Source of the DNA: Alcanivorax sp.
Lineage (GTDB): Bacteria; Pseudomonadota; Gammaproteobacteria; Pseudomonadales; Alcanivoracaceae
Direction: 5' to 3'
DNA: 64,000 nt
NCBI RefSeq assembly: GCF_002726155.1
Contig: NZ_PBSH01000011.1
Span: 19,494 to 83,493 of the forward strand
Part shown: in pieces, positions 32,825-41,157 of the stretch
How positions within the stretch are numbered: the stretch's first letter is position 1
Layout: each line of letters opens with the position of its first letter
Translations under genes and position numbers: made by a program
Notes under the pieces: generated by a model
What the model saw: only the letters and a program-made list of their open reading frames with translations
Told to the model about the DNA's origin: nothing
Database searches by the model: none

Positions 32825-33835
32825 GTGACAGTACAACGAGCCATTACCAGCGTGCGTATGCAGGTGGCCTTTGCCGAAGAGCGGGGGCTGCCGGTTGCTG
32901 CGTGTCTGCGGGGGTCCGGCATTCATCCTGGCATGCTGGGCCAGGCAGACTGCACCATTGATGCGGACCAGGAGCTCACTGTGGTGCGCAACCTGTGCCG
33001 GGGGCTGGGCAACGAGGCAGAGCTGGGCCTGGCCATGGGGCAGCGCTACCACCTGAGCAGCTATGGGGTCTGGGGCTTTGCGTTATTGAGTAGCCCGACT
33101 TTTCGCCAGGCGGTGGAGCTTGGGTTGCGCTACCTGGATCTGACCTTTGCGTTCGTGGATATCTCCCTGCAGCAAGACGGCGATGATGCCATGTTGATTC
33201 TGGATGACAGTGGTGTGCCGGATGATGTCCGTGAGTATCTGTTGGCGCGGGATGCCAGTGCCGTGATGATGATTCAGGAAGAATTGTTTGCTGGCCGTAT
33301 TCCGCTGTCATCGCTGGCGATGCGTTTGCCGCCGCGTCCGGTGGCCCCATTCGAGGCGATTTTCGGTCTGGCCCCGCAATTTGATTCCTGCCGCAGTCGG
33401 GCCCGTTTTGCGGTAGGCCTGCTGGATATGCCCCTGCCCCAGGCCAATCCGGTGACAGCACGTTTGTGTGAAGAGCAGTGCCATCAGTTATTGGTGCAGC
33501 GCTACCGCAAGGGCAGTGTGGCGGCGCGGGTGCGCCGGCGCTTGTTGCAGCAGCCGGGGCGGTTTCCGGACATGGAAGCCATGGCGGAAGAACTGACAAT
33601 CACCAGTCGGACATTGCGCAGACAGCTGGCGGCGGAAGGAACCAGCTACCGGGTCCTGCTGGATGAAGTCCGGCGGATGCTGGCGGAACAGTGGTTATTG
33701 CTGGGTATTCTCAGCCTGGCCGAAATCAGCGAGCGGTTGGGCTTTTCCGAAATCGCCAATTTCAATCACGCCTTCCGGCGCTGGACCGGGCAGCCCCCCG
33801 GCCGCTTTCGTCATCAGCTGAGAGAGCAACACTGA
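32825..33835 (+). CDS. AraC-family regulator, VirS-like
   Basis: 336 residues from GTG 32825 (TTG 32819 is also possible). The N-terminal part matches the arabinose-binding-like domain PF12625 (SYGVWGFALLSSPTFRQAVELG). The C-terminal AraC helix-turn-helix pair includes MAEELTITSRTLRRQLAAEG and ISERLGFSEIANFNHAFRRW. It is divergent from a monooxygenase-esterase-SDR operon. In Mycobacterium tuberculosis virS (AraC) is likewise divergent from the mymA-lipR-sadH operon and activates it. The conserved layout makes the same role likely here. Confidence 0.88.
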   Translation: MTVQRAITSVRMQVAFAEERGLPVAACLRGSGIHPGMLGQADCTIDADQELTVVRNLCRGLGNEAELGLAMGQRYHLSSYGVWGFALLSSPTFRQAVELGLRYLDLTFAFVDISLQQDGDDAMLILDDSGVPDDVREYLLARDASAVMMIQEELFAGRIPLSSLAMRLPPRPVAPFEAIFGLAPQFDSCRSRARFAVGLLDMPLPQANPVTARLCEEQCHQLLVQRYRKGSVAARVRRRLLQQPGRFPDMEAMAEELTITSRTLRRQLAAEGTSYRVLLDEVRRMLAEQWLLLGILSLAEISERLGFSEIANFNHAFRRWTGQPPGRFRHQLREQH

Positions 33836-33882
33836 CAACCCGCCTGACCATGCTCGGTCTGTGTTCCTTGGGGCGGCAAGCG

Positions 33883-34344
33883 CTATGGCATCACCGGTAG
33901 TGTCATTTCGCCTTCCTTGTCGAAGGAAAGGGGAATCGGCACGCCGGCTACCCGTGCCTTGCCGACCAACCGGTATTGCAATGGCTGGTCCTGGCGCTGC
34001 TGGATTTTCTGCAGCTGCTGCAGGCTGCTTAGCAGGCTGGTGGTAATGGTGGTGGTGACCTGGGCATCGCCCATGGCGGGCAGGGTGATGCGTTCGTTGG
34101 TCAGTCCACGGGCAAATTTCTCCCCATTAACGTAGATCTCGTAATCCAGGCTGTTGAGGGTGAGTTCCCGGTCGTTGGGGTTGCGGGCCCGCAGGGTCAG
34201 CCCCCATTCCTGCTCGAACAGGTTGAAACTGTTCAGGTTAATGCCGGATACGCTGACTTCCGGGGACTCCAGGCCAGCCAGGCTCTGGCAGCCGCTCAGT
34301 ATCAGCAAGCTCATGACCATCCACAGGGAAACCACTTTTTTCAT
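33883..34344 (-). CDS. LEA type 2 (WHy domain) lipoprotein
   Basis: 153 residues. Lipobox LLILSGC. The body has the LEA14/WHy pattern: FNLFEQEWGLTLRARNPNDRELTLNSLDYEIYVNG region and a strand-rich C-terminus with PIPLSFDKEGEM. Such small lipoproteins are linked to desiccation or envelope stress, but exact function is unknown. Monocistronic, convergent with the AraC gene. Confidence 0.82.
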   Translation of the reverse strand: MKKVVSLWMVMSLLILSGCQSLAGLESPEVSVSGINLNSFNLFEQEWGLTLRARNPNDRELTLNSLDYEIYVNGEKFARGLTNERITLPAMGDAQVTTTITTSLLSSLQQLQKIQQRQDQPLQYRLVGKARVAGVPIPLSFDKEGEMTLPVMP

Positions 34345-34740
34345 CTACTCACTCCATCCATAGGGCACAGGGGGCTACGACGTGCCAGTTAGAGGCCAGC
34401 ATAACGGGAAAGTTGCGAGTGTGAAGCAGAACAGGGAGGAGGGTGATGATTAATGCGTGCCGGACGGCCCGATCGCCAGTCACACCACCGCGCCCCTTGC
34501 GGGGCGCCTGTGGTGCGGCATCCTGACCGGGCCGCCGGCACGAGGGCCGAATGACAGAATCATCCGGCTTTCTCGATAGTCGCGTGATCGCCGGGGCGAA
34601 AGCAAGTACCAGATGTCGTAAATTTGTATCCGGCAGGCTGTGACAATCACAACAGTCAAAGCCGACAAGCTATGGTAGATTTCCTGAAAAGAACGTATCT
34701 GAAAACAACGTAGATAAACGCTAACACCGGGGGAGCGCAC
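34345..34740. other. Gene-free divergent intergenic stretch with a large stem-loop
   Basis: About 400 bases between divergent genes at 34344 and 34741, with no gene seen. It holds the stem-loop at 34457-34541 and several AT-rich stretches (34613-34720) that could carry promoters for the rightward operon. Confidence 0.5.
34457..34541. repeat. 85-base compound hairpin
   Basis: An outer stem GTGCCGG-A-CGGCCCG pairs with CGGGCCG-C-CGGCAC, and inside it CACCACCGCGCCCC pairs imperfectly with GGGGCGCCTGTGGTG. It is far more stable than normal background. Candidate structured RNA, protein-binding site or repeat element. No T-run follows, so it is not a simple terminator. Confidence 0.55.
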
Positions 34741-35238
34741 ATGCGCCGCGCATTCATTTTGTTGTTGATGCTGGTCGCAGCCCAGCTGCACGGGGCCGAG
34801 CTGGACAAGGATCTGGCCGATTTCAAACGTGACGTGCTGGAAGTCAATAAACGCCTGCTATTGCTCGAAGAAGAGTTGCTGTTCCCCGCCGATACCCAGG
34901 TGGGGATTTATGTTTCTCTGGATGTGGGGCACTTTTTCCAGCCGGACAGCATCACGCTGGAGCTGGATGGCGAAGTGCTGACCAGCCATCTCTACACGGA
35001 AAAGGAGATCCGCGCCCTGAAAAACGGTGCGGTGCAGCGCCTGGCGCTGGCCAACGTGAAGAATGGTGACCACGAGCTCACTGCCTTTATCACTGGCACC
35101 GGGCCTGCCGGGCGGGAAATGCGCCAGGGGGTGACCGGCCACTTCGACAAGAATCACGGCCGCCATTTCGTTCAGCTTCATATCGAGGACGATACCGCCA
35201 AGCAGCAGCCGCGTTTCCGTTTTCGCGACTGGCGCTGA
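34741..35238 (+). CDS. Exported protein of unknown function, first gene of the TPR operon
   Basis: 165 residues after GGGGGAGCGCAC. Signal peptide (RRAFILLLMLVAAQLHGA), then a charged helix LADFKRDVLEVNKRLLLLEEELLF that could form a coiled coil. A strand-rich domain follows, with TQVGIYVSLDVGHFFQPDSI and FITGTGPAGREMRQG, resembling immunoglobulin-like accessory domains. No family name is certain. The TPR gene starts nine bases after its stop, so the two are co-expressed, presumably in one periplasmic complex. Confidence 0.6.
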   Translation: MRRAFILLLMLVAAQLHGAELDKDLADFKRDVLEVNKRLLLLEEELLFPADTQVGIYVSLDVGHFFQPDSITLELDGEVLTSHLYTEKEIRALKNGAVQRLALANVKNGDHELTAFITGTGPAGREMRQGVTGHFDKNHGRHFVQLHIEDDTAKQQPRFRFRDWR

Positions 35239-35247
35239 GAGCGGTCT

Positions 35248-37170
35248 ATGCGAATGCGCGGAAGCTTGAAAGGGCTGGTGGTGGGGCTGTTGTTACTCAG
35301 TTCCCTGAGCTGGGCCCGGCTGGATGAACCTCATCAGGTGCAGGAGCTGGCCTATGGTGAGGTGGCCTATCTGTATCTCAAAGGCGATTATTTTGCTGCC
35401 TTGACCCGTGCCCAGATGGCGCTGGAGCGGGGTGAGGTGGATATCCACAAGGCGGATATGGAAGTGCTGCTGGGGGCCATGTACAGCGCCTACGGCATGC
35501 CCGAAGACGCCGAGCAGGTTTTCAACCAGCTACTGGATACCCAGGTCAGCGGTGAGGTCGCCCAGCGGGCATGGATCCACCTTGCCGGTCTTTATTATCG
35601 TCAGCAGAAATATGAAAAGGCACTGACCATGCTGGATCAGCAGGTCGGTGAGCCGCCAGCCAAACTGGAAGAAGTGTATTTCAGTTTGCGGGCGCGGACC
35701 CTGATGCGTCTGCAACGCTATGAAGAAGCTGCAGAGCTGCTTGATGCGTTCTCCGAAGACCATCCTCTCAATGCCTACCTGCGCTATAACCTGGCGATCA
35801 GCTGGATTAACGGCAAGCACCCCGGGTTGGGGCAGGAATGGCTCTGGCAGCTGGCAAACATGCCGCCGGGGGATGCTCAGGTCAATGCCATCAAGGAAAA
35901 AGCCATGCTGGCGCTGGCGATCTACATGTTGCGCAGCGACCAGGAAGACCGTGCGCTGGCCCTGTTGCGAGACGCTCGCCTGGAAGGGCCGTTTGCCGAC
36001 ATTTCCCTGCTGCTCTATGCCCGCGCCCTGTTGATTGAAAATCAGCCCCGCAAGGCGCTGCCGGTCCTGCAGCAACTGGACACCAAGTCGATCCAGCGAT
36101 TGCCGGTGCAGGAAGCGCAGTTGGCGATTCCCTACCTGTACGAGCAAATGGGCGATCAGCGTTCTGCCAGACAGGCATTCGAGACCGCGCTGGACCGCTT
36201 CGATGGTTTGCAGCAATACCTGCTGGAAGTGGAAGCGGATATTGCCAGTGGTGAATGGTTCACGGCCATGGTGGGCGAGCCCCGTTGGTCCACCGCCATG
36301 GACCCGGTGCCGCCGTTCCTGCCGCGTCGGGTGGAAAGCTTTCCGACCTTCTATGAATGGTTTGCCACCACCGAATTTCAGCGCGGCTGGAATAACTACC
36401 ACGAACTCTTGCGGCAGAAGAATCTGCTGACCCAGTGGCAGGAAAAACTGCCGGCCTTCGAGACACTGATGGCTGCCCACCGGCGTAAGCAGGATGAAAC
36501 CCGCCCTGCGGCCCGAGCGTTATTGGACGATTTGTCACAGCAGGATTTCCAGGGGCGCATGACCCGTTTGCAGCGCCGCTACGATGAAGCCGTGGCCAAA
36601 CAGGACCCGCTGCCCTTCGCCACCGACAAGGAGCACAAGCTGTGGGAGGCGCAGCAGAATGCCGAGCAGCGCACCGAGGGGTGGGGCAAGCGAAAGCGCC
36701 CGGATGTGACCGCCAAGCTGGACTTCTACAAAGGGGTTTTGCTGTGGGAGATGCAGGAAAATATCGTGCCGCGCCAGTGGGAACGCCAGCATCAGCTTAA
36801 TGAAATCGATGGGTTGCTGGAGCAGACCCGTGTGCTGCGCAGCCGGGTGCTGTTTGCCACCTACCGCTCCGAGCGGCTGGAAGATTTCTCGCAGGAATTG
36901 AATGCCCTGACCGGCGAGCTGGAACGCTTGCAGCAACGCGGGGCGCTGTTGATGCGTCGCCAACAGTACGGATTGCAGGCGTCGGCCTATGAACAGGTTA
37001 CCGAAACCCGCAACCGCCTGAAGCGTTTCAGTGCGTCGGCCCATGAAGGGCTGGCCGATCTTTACCATCGCGCCTTGCGCAGCAGCCGCGAGCGTGAGCA
37101 GGCACCGACAGATGCCGCGCCCCAGTCCCCCGAGTTCCCGTTGCAGCCGCCCATGGGGTCATCCCGGTGA
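35248..37170 (+). CDS. Exported TPR-repeat protein
   Basis: 640 residues, with a signal peptide (GLVVGLLLLSSLSWA). The first 330 residues form many TPR-like helix pairs (AYLYLKGDYFAALTRAQMAL, YSAYGMPEDAEQVFNQLL, YRQQKYEKALTMLDQQ and others). The second half is a long, charged, Gln/Glu-rich helical region (about 390-610), probably coiled coil, ending in a Pro-rich tail. TPR proteins scaffold partner proteins, here in the periplasm. It lies between two other exported or small unknown proteins in an overlapping operon. The process served is not known. Confidence 0.65.
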   Translation: MRMRGSLKGLVVGLLLLSSLSWARLDEPHQVQELAYGEVAYLYLKGDYFAALTRAQMALERGEVDIHKADMEVLLGAMYSAYGMPEDAEQVFNQLLDTQVSGEVAQRAWIHLAGLYYRQQKYEKALTMLDQQVGEPPAKLEEVYFSLRARTLMRLQRYEEAAELLDAFSEDHPLNAYLRYNLAISWINGKHPGLGQEWLWQLANMPPGDAQVNAIKEKAMLALAIYMLRSDQEDRALALLRDARLEGPFADISLLLYARALLIENQPRKALPVLQQLDTKSIQRLPVQEAQLAIPYLYEQMGDQRSARQAFETALDRFDGLQQYLLEVEADIASGEWFTAMVGEPRWSTAMDPVPPFLPRRVESFPTFYEWFATTEFQRGWNNYHELLRQKNLLTQWQEKLPAFETLMAAHRRKQDETRPAARALLDDLSQQDFQGRMTRLQRRYDEAVAKQDPLPFATDKEHKLWEAQQNAEQRTEGWGKRKRPDVTAKLDFYKGVLLWEMQENIVPRQWERQHQLNEIDGLLEQTRVLRSRVLFATYRSERLEDFSQELNALTGELERLQQRGALLMRRQQYGLQASAYEQVTETRNRLKRFSASAHEGLADLYHRALRSSREREQAPTDAAPQSPEFPLQPPMGSSR

Positions 37171-37664
37171 CCGCGCAACAGCTGGATTCCTTGCACCACA
37201 GGGGGCAAGGGTTCGATGTGATCAGTGGTGCGGCGTTTTCACCGGCGGACTGGGATCTTTATCCCGATGGCGACAGTTCCGATTGCTGGCGCGGTTATGT
37301 GTGCCGTTACGCGATTGAGGACGGTGCCCTGTACCTGGCAGAGCTGGCCCTGTGTGCACCACCAAGCGGGCTGCTCGGGGTGGATGAACAGGGCGAGATA
37401 ATCACCGCACCGGCACGCTGGCCCGCGCTCAACGGGGTGGCGGCGGAGCGGGTGAGCGGCGGCCTGCTGCCTTGGCGCTATCCTGCGTTGCAGCTTCCTC
37501 TTGGCTTTACCGGCTCGTTATTGGTGGGCCAAACCCTGCGGGACGACAGTCTCTACCTGGCCGGCGCGGCGGATTTTCCGCAAGCGGAGGATTACCATGA
37601 TGTCTGGCGTCTGCAGTTGGAGCAGGGCCGGTTATGTGGTGAGGCACTGGATCGGTCGGGCTAG
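37167..37664 (+). CDS. Protein of unknown function, third gene of the TPR operon
   Basis: 165 residues from GTG 37167, overlapping the stop of the TPR gene (GTGA). It has no signal peptide or membrane segment. A few Trp, Tyr and Gly-rich strands (YPDGDSSDCWRGYVCRYAI, YHDVWRLQLEQGRLCG) suggest a small beta-fold. No family recognised. Coupling to an exported TPR protein is the only functional hint. Confidence 0.6.
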   Translation: MTAQQLDSLHHRGQGFDVISGAAFSPADWDLYPDGDSSDCWRGYVCRYAIEDGALYLAELALCAPPSGLLGVDEQGEIITAPARWPALNGVAAERVSGGLLPWRYPALQLPLGFTGSLLVGQTLRDDSLYLAGAADFPQAEDYHDVWRLQLEQGRLCGEALDRSG

Positions 37665-37727
37665 CGGTAGACTGACAGGGTTCATCATTCAACATCATTG
37701 CGCATCATTCTGCGTTGGTGAGGGTTT

Positions 37728-38351
37728 ATGGATATCCCGTCGCTGTTTCTGTTGATGCTCTCTCTCGTTGCCATGGCGGCGATGCCCAGTACCAGTGTGG
37801 CACTGGTGGTGGTTCGTTCAGCCCGGTATGGCGTTTCCCACGGTTTGCTGGTGGCCGCAGGTATTGTGCTGGCGGACTTGTTGTTTGTGAGCCTTGCGCT
37901 GCTCGGTATGGCGGCACTGGCCCAGTGGCTGGGAGCGGCGTTTGTGGTGGTACGGATATTGGCCGCGGTGTGGCTAATCGGTTTTGGCGTGCAGCTGATT
38001 CGTTCCCGGCGGGCGGCCGTGAGCAAGCCGCGGAACAGCGACAAGCGCGCAGGCCACCATGGTGCGAGTTTTCTGGCAGGCCTGTTGGTAACGCTGGGAG
38101 ACATCAAGGCCATCGTGTTTTATGCCAGTTTGCTGCCCGTGTTCGTGGATTTGTCTGCGCTGCAAGGTACCGGGATTGCGGTGGTGCTGCTGGTGACGGT
38201 GCTGGCGGTGGGCGGCGTAAAAGTGATGTACGCCTTGCTGGCCAGCCGGCTGGCGGAGGTGGTCTTGCCGCCACGCTACCGGCGGCCGCTGCAGCTTGGC
38301 GCAGGCTGCGTCATGGTGGGGGCCGGAGTCGGCTTGCTGGTTCGCGCCTGA
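37728..38351 (+). CDS. LysE/RhtB-family amino acid exporter
   Basis: 207 residues with six hydrophobic segments. It has the family pattern MPSTSVALVVVRSARYG followed by AAGIVLADLLFV and, after a cytoplasmic loop, FLAGLLVTLGDIKAIVFYASLLP (normally NPK, here GDIK). Proteins of this family export amino acids or their analogues by proton exchange. The replacement of the usual Asn-Pro near the second half is a family variation. Stand-alone, 63 bases after the preceding gene. Confidence 0.82.
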   Translation: MDIPSLFLLMLSLVAMAAMPSTSVALVVVRSARYGVSHGLLVAAGIVLADLLFVSLALLGMAALAQWLGAAFVVVRILAAVWLIGFGVQLIRSRRAAVSKPRNSDKRAGHHGASFLAGLLVTLGDIKAIVFYASLLPVFVDLSALQGTGIAVVLLVTVLAVGGVKVMYALLASRLAEVVLPPRYRRPLQLGAGCVMVGAGVGLLVRA

Positions 38352-38466
38352 GACAAGGTCCAGTGCAGATTGGCGCGACTCTGGCCACGCAGACGGACAT
38401 TCAACGAAAGACCCGGCGATACCGCCATCAACCTGATTTCTGGTTTTTAGCCGCGTCAGGCTTCCG

Positions 38467-38489
38467 GCACTGGGCGTCTCGCCCTGTGC
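38467..38489. terminator. Hairpin at the 3' side of apbE
   Basis: GCAC-T-GGGCG-TCT-CGCCC-T-GTGC, nine pairs with one mismatch, just after the end of apbE on the minus strand. No T-run, so only weak support as a terminator. Confidence 0.35.
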
Positions 38490-38493
38490 GTTG

Positions 38494-39477
38494 TCAGCCG
38501 CCGGTCAGGTCGTCGGAGTAGGTAACGTTACCTTCCCGGTCGATGATGATGGCCGAGGTGCCGGGAAGACGATTGATCAGTGCCAGGCCTTGTTCGGCGC
38601 CCAGCACAAAGACGCTGGTGGACAGGGCGTCAGCATCAATACTGTTGTCACACAGCACGGTAACGCTGGCCAGACCATCGATGCTTTTACCGGTTTTCGG
38701 TGACAGGATGTGATGAATGCGGCGGCCGTCCTGAATGAAGTAACGCTGGTAATCCCCCGAGGTGGACATGGCCAGATTGGCCATGGGCAGTTTCATGGCG
38801 ATGTCCTTTTTACTGCGCGGGTGTTGAATGCCCACTTCCCAGGGGCGACCCCGGTGGTCGCCCAGCACATAACTGTCCCCGCCCAGTGACAGGTAGGCGT
38901 GCCTGACGCCTGCCTCTTTCAGCAAGGCGATGCCCTGATCAATCGCGTACCCCTTGGCGATACCGCCCAGATCGATACGGGTGCCGGGGTCACGGAAGCG
39001 CACCTTGTCCGGTGCGGTCAGCTCAATACGGTCGGCGCCGATATGTTGGTTCGCGGCGGCCAGCTCGGAATCGTCTGGCGCCTTGCCTTTGCGGTAATCG
39101 TACAGATGGCCAGCACTGGCAAAGGTAATGTCGAAGGCGCCGTCGGTGAGTTGATAGTAGTCCAGAGACCGTACCAGCAGCTGATAAAACTCCAGGCTGA
39201 TGGTTTGTGTTGTTTCGCCGGCATGGGCGTTGACCCGGGCCAGCTCGCTGCTCTCCACCCAGGGGGACAACAAGGCATTCAGCCGTGCCATTTCTTCTTT
39301 CAGCGCGTCGAACAAGGGCGCCGCATCCTGCTCGGACCACAGTGTGACGCTGGCCCGGGTGCCCATCACATCCCAGTCCTGTTGTTGCCATTGGGCCTGT
39401 GCCGGCATGGCCAGCAGCAGGAGCAGGGCAGGTGTAAGCCGCGTGATCAGGTGGGCAACAGGCGTAAGCGAAACCAT
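38494..39477 (-). CDS. apbE: FAD:protein FMN transferase ApbE
   Basis: 327 residues from ATG 39477. A signal peptide (HLITRLTPALLLLLAMPAQA) places it in the periplasm. Family motifs: WDVMGTRASVTLW, SPWVESSELARVN, the FAD site DLGGIAKGYAIDQ and SLGGDSYVLGD, and the metal site near SIDADALSTSVFVLG. ApbE attaches FMN covalently to a Thr or Ser of target proteins. It is the last gene of the leftward arm of the redox block. No obvious D[GA]xS[GA][AS]T-type acceptor motif was spotted in the neighbours, so the target is open. Confidence 0.9.
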   Translation of the reverse strand: MVSLTPVAHLITRLTPALLLLLAMPAQAQWQQQDWDVMGTRASVTLWSEQDAAPLFDALKEEMARLNALLSPWVESSELARVNAHAGETTQTISLEFYQLLVRSLDYYQLTDGAFDITFASAGHLYDYRKGKAPDDSELAAANQHIGADRIELTAPDKVRFRDPGTRIDLGGIAKGYAIDQGIALLKEAGVRHAYLSLGGDSYVLGDHRGRPWEVGIQHPRSKKDIAMKLPMANLAMSTSGDYQRYFIQDGRRIHHILSPKTGKSIDGLASVTVLCDNSIDADALSTSVFVLGAEQGLALINRLPGTSAIIIDREGNVTYSDDLTGG

Positions 39478-39559
39478 GGCAGTTGTCTTCGGGTTGTCAG
39501 CAAGAGTGTCAACGCAGTGTACCTGCCGGAGCGGGCTTGTGCCGCCCCGGCAGGCCGGG

Positions 39560-41146
39560 TCAGGCAGGAGGAGGAAAGACGGGCCCGCTGACGATGGGGT
39601 TGAAGGCGGCCAGTTTGTCCAGCGAAGCGGCGTTGCCCAGGCTGTGATTGGGGAAACGGGTGCTGAACTGGCCGATTTCACCGTGCAACGCCATGTAGTT
39701 CAACCAAACGGTTTCCGCCAGCAGGTTCACGTTGTTGGCCGCCGGGGTGCCGGCGGTTTCCACCGAGGCGTCACTGCGCATCCAGCCCAGTTGCTGATGG
39801 TTCTCGGCGCTGGCGCCGTTGGTGTTCAGGGTTGGGCGGCCGTTGGGGTTGTAGACCAGAAAGAACGAGGCGGCGGTGGACGAGTTGTCGCCGGTCCACT
39901 CGCCTTTGCCGCGGCCGTTGGTGGAATCATCGATGCGCCCGTTGCTGGAAACGGAGCCATCGCTGAACACGTACATCATCAACGGCATGTTGCGGCGGCG
40001 GGCGTATTCCAGGCAGGCGCCCATGCAGCGCCCGGCGCGCAGGTCGCGGATTTCCCCGGTGCCACGCTCGCCGGTGTGATAGTCAAAGCCGCCCATGGAG
40101 ATACAGCCGGCACCGGCGTAGCCATTGATCACCAGCTTCATGATGGAGGCGGTTTTTTCGAACTCCCGATCATTCAACTCTGACTCGGAGAAGATGCTGA
40201 GGATGTCCGTGTCCTGACGAATATTCAGGGCAGAGGGGTCACCATAACGGTCGGTAATATCCGCCGCTTCTACATAGCCGCAACGCAGCAGGTCGCGCAG
40301 ATTAGCGCGGCGGTTGGCGTCGGTGAGGCCGCTGTCGATACGGTCGATGCGTTTATGGCTGATGCGGGCGATGGATTCCATCACCGACACGGCATCGTCC
40401 TTGGAGAGCAGACCCACCAGCTTGCCGGTGTCCACCAGGCCGGTCACGTCGGTGCCACGGTCCACCTTGGTAGGGCGAGCCGAGGCGATGATGGAGCCGT
40501 CCGGTGACATGGAGTTGCCGCCGGACAGGGAGCTGCGTGAACCGATCAGGGATAGTAACTCGCCATCGGCGCCGGCATTGAAAATACCGTACATGGGGTT
40601 GTGAGGGTTGTTGGCGGTGTCGTTCTCGGAACGGGCCGGAATCACGCAGCCATTCACGTTGCCCATGGCACCGGGAGCTTTTTCCTGAATGCCGCGCAGG
40701 AAGGGCGAGTCACTGTGGAAGGCAAGTCCCAAATCGGTGTTGACGACGCCGGGGTCGGTGCTGGGGGCCATGCCGCCAGGCAGGCCGAGTTTGGAGTAGC
40801 CGGCACTGCTGAGAAAATCCAGCTGGCCGCCCTGCCCTCCCACCAGCACATTGGAGCCGGCGATGTTGGCGCCGCCGGCCAGGTCGAAACAGATGAACGG
40901 GATCTTGCCGGCGCCGGCACCGAGGATGCCGCAATCGGATTTGATGGTTTCCAGGTCGCCCTGTAACGCCGCCATGGCGTCGCGAGGGTTACTGAACAGG
41001 CCCAGCAGGCCCACGCTGCCGAAGGCCGCGCCGGACACCAGGCCGCGACCGAGCATGTCGCGGCGGCTAATGGGTTTGCCGTGGCCCAGATTCAGAAGCG
41101 GGGCGTCGGGGTGCAAGGCCTGTGGTTTTTTCATCATTCTTTTCAT
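39560..41146 (-). CDS. Tat-exported DUF1501-like protein
   Basis: 528 residues from ATG 41146. A twin-arginine signal (SRRDMLGRGLVSGAAFG) near residues 27-45 indicates export in folded form. The body has alkaline-phosphatase/sulfatase-like features of the DUF1501 family (FICFDLAGGANIAGSN, YVFSDGSVSSNGR, Gly/Asn-rich loops). DUF1501 proteins are usually encoded beside large haem-binding cytochrome-domain proteins (as in Planctomycetes), and here too two cytochrome genes precede it by 12 bases and more. Function is unknown; binding of metal or an envelope substrate is likely. Confidence 0.7.
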   Translation of the reverse strand: MKRMMKKPQALHPDAPLLNLGHGKPISRRDMLGRGLVSGAAFGSVGLLGLFSNPRDAMAALQGDLETIKSDCGILGAGAGKIPFICFDLAGGANIAGSNVLVGGQGGQLDFLSSAGYSKLGLPGGMAPSTDPGVVNTDLGLAFHSDSPFLRGIQEKAPGAMGNVNGCVIPARSENDTANNPHNPMYGIFNAGADGELLSLIGSRSSLSGGNSMSPDGSIIASARPTKVDRGTDVTGLVDTGKLVGLLSKDDAVSVMESIARISHKRIDRIDSGLTDANRRANLRDLLRCGYVEAADITDRYGDPSALNIRQDTDILSIFSESELNDREFEKTASIMKLVINGYAGAGCISMGGFDYHTGERGTGEIRDLRAGRCMGACLEYARRRNMPLMMYVFSDGSVSSNGRIDDSTNGRGKGEWTGDNSSTAASFFLVYNPNGRPTLNTNGASAENHQQLGWMRSDASVETAGTPAANNVNLLAETVWLNYMALHGEIGQFSTRFPNHSLGNAASLDKLAAFNPIVSGPVFPPPA

Positions 41147-41157
41147 GATCGTGCCCC

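Noticed and set aside
34560..34640. Possible cyclic di-GMP riboswitch-like GGGGCGAAAGCAAG sequence before the TPR operon
   Set aside because: It lacks the conserved GEMM core and tetraloop receptor pairing, so the likeness is superficial.
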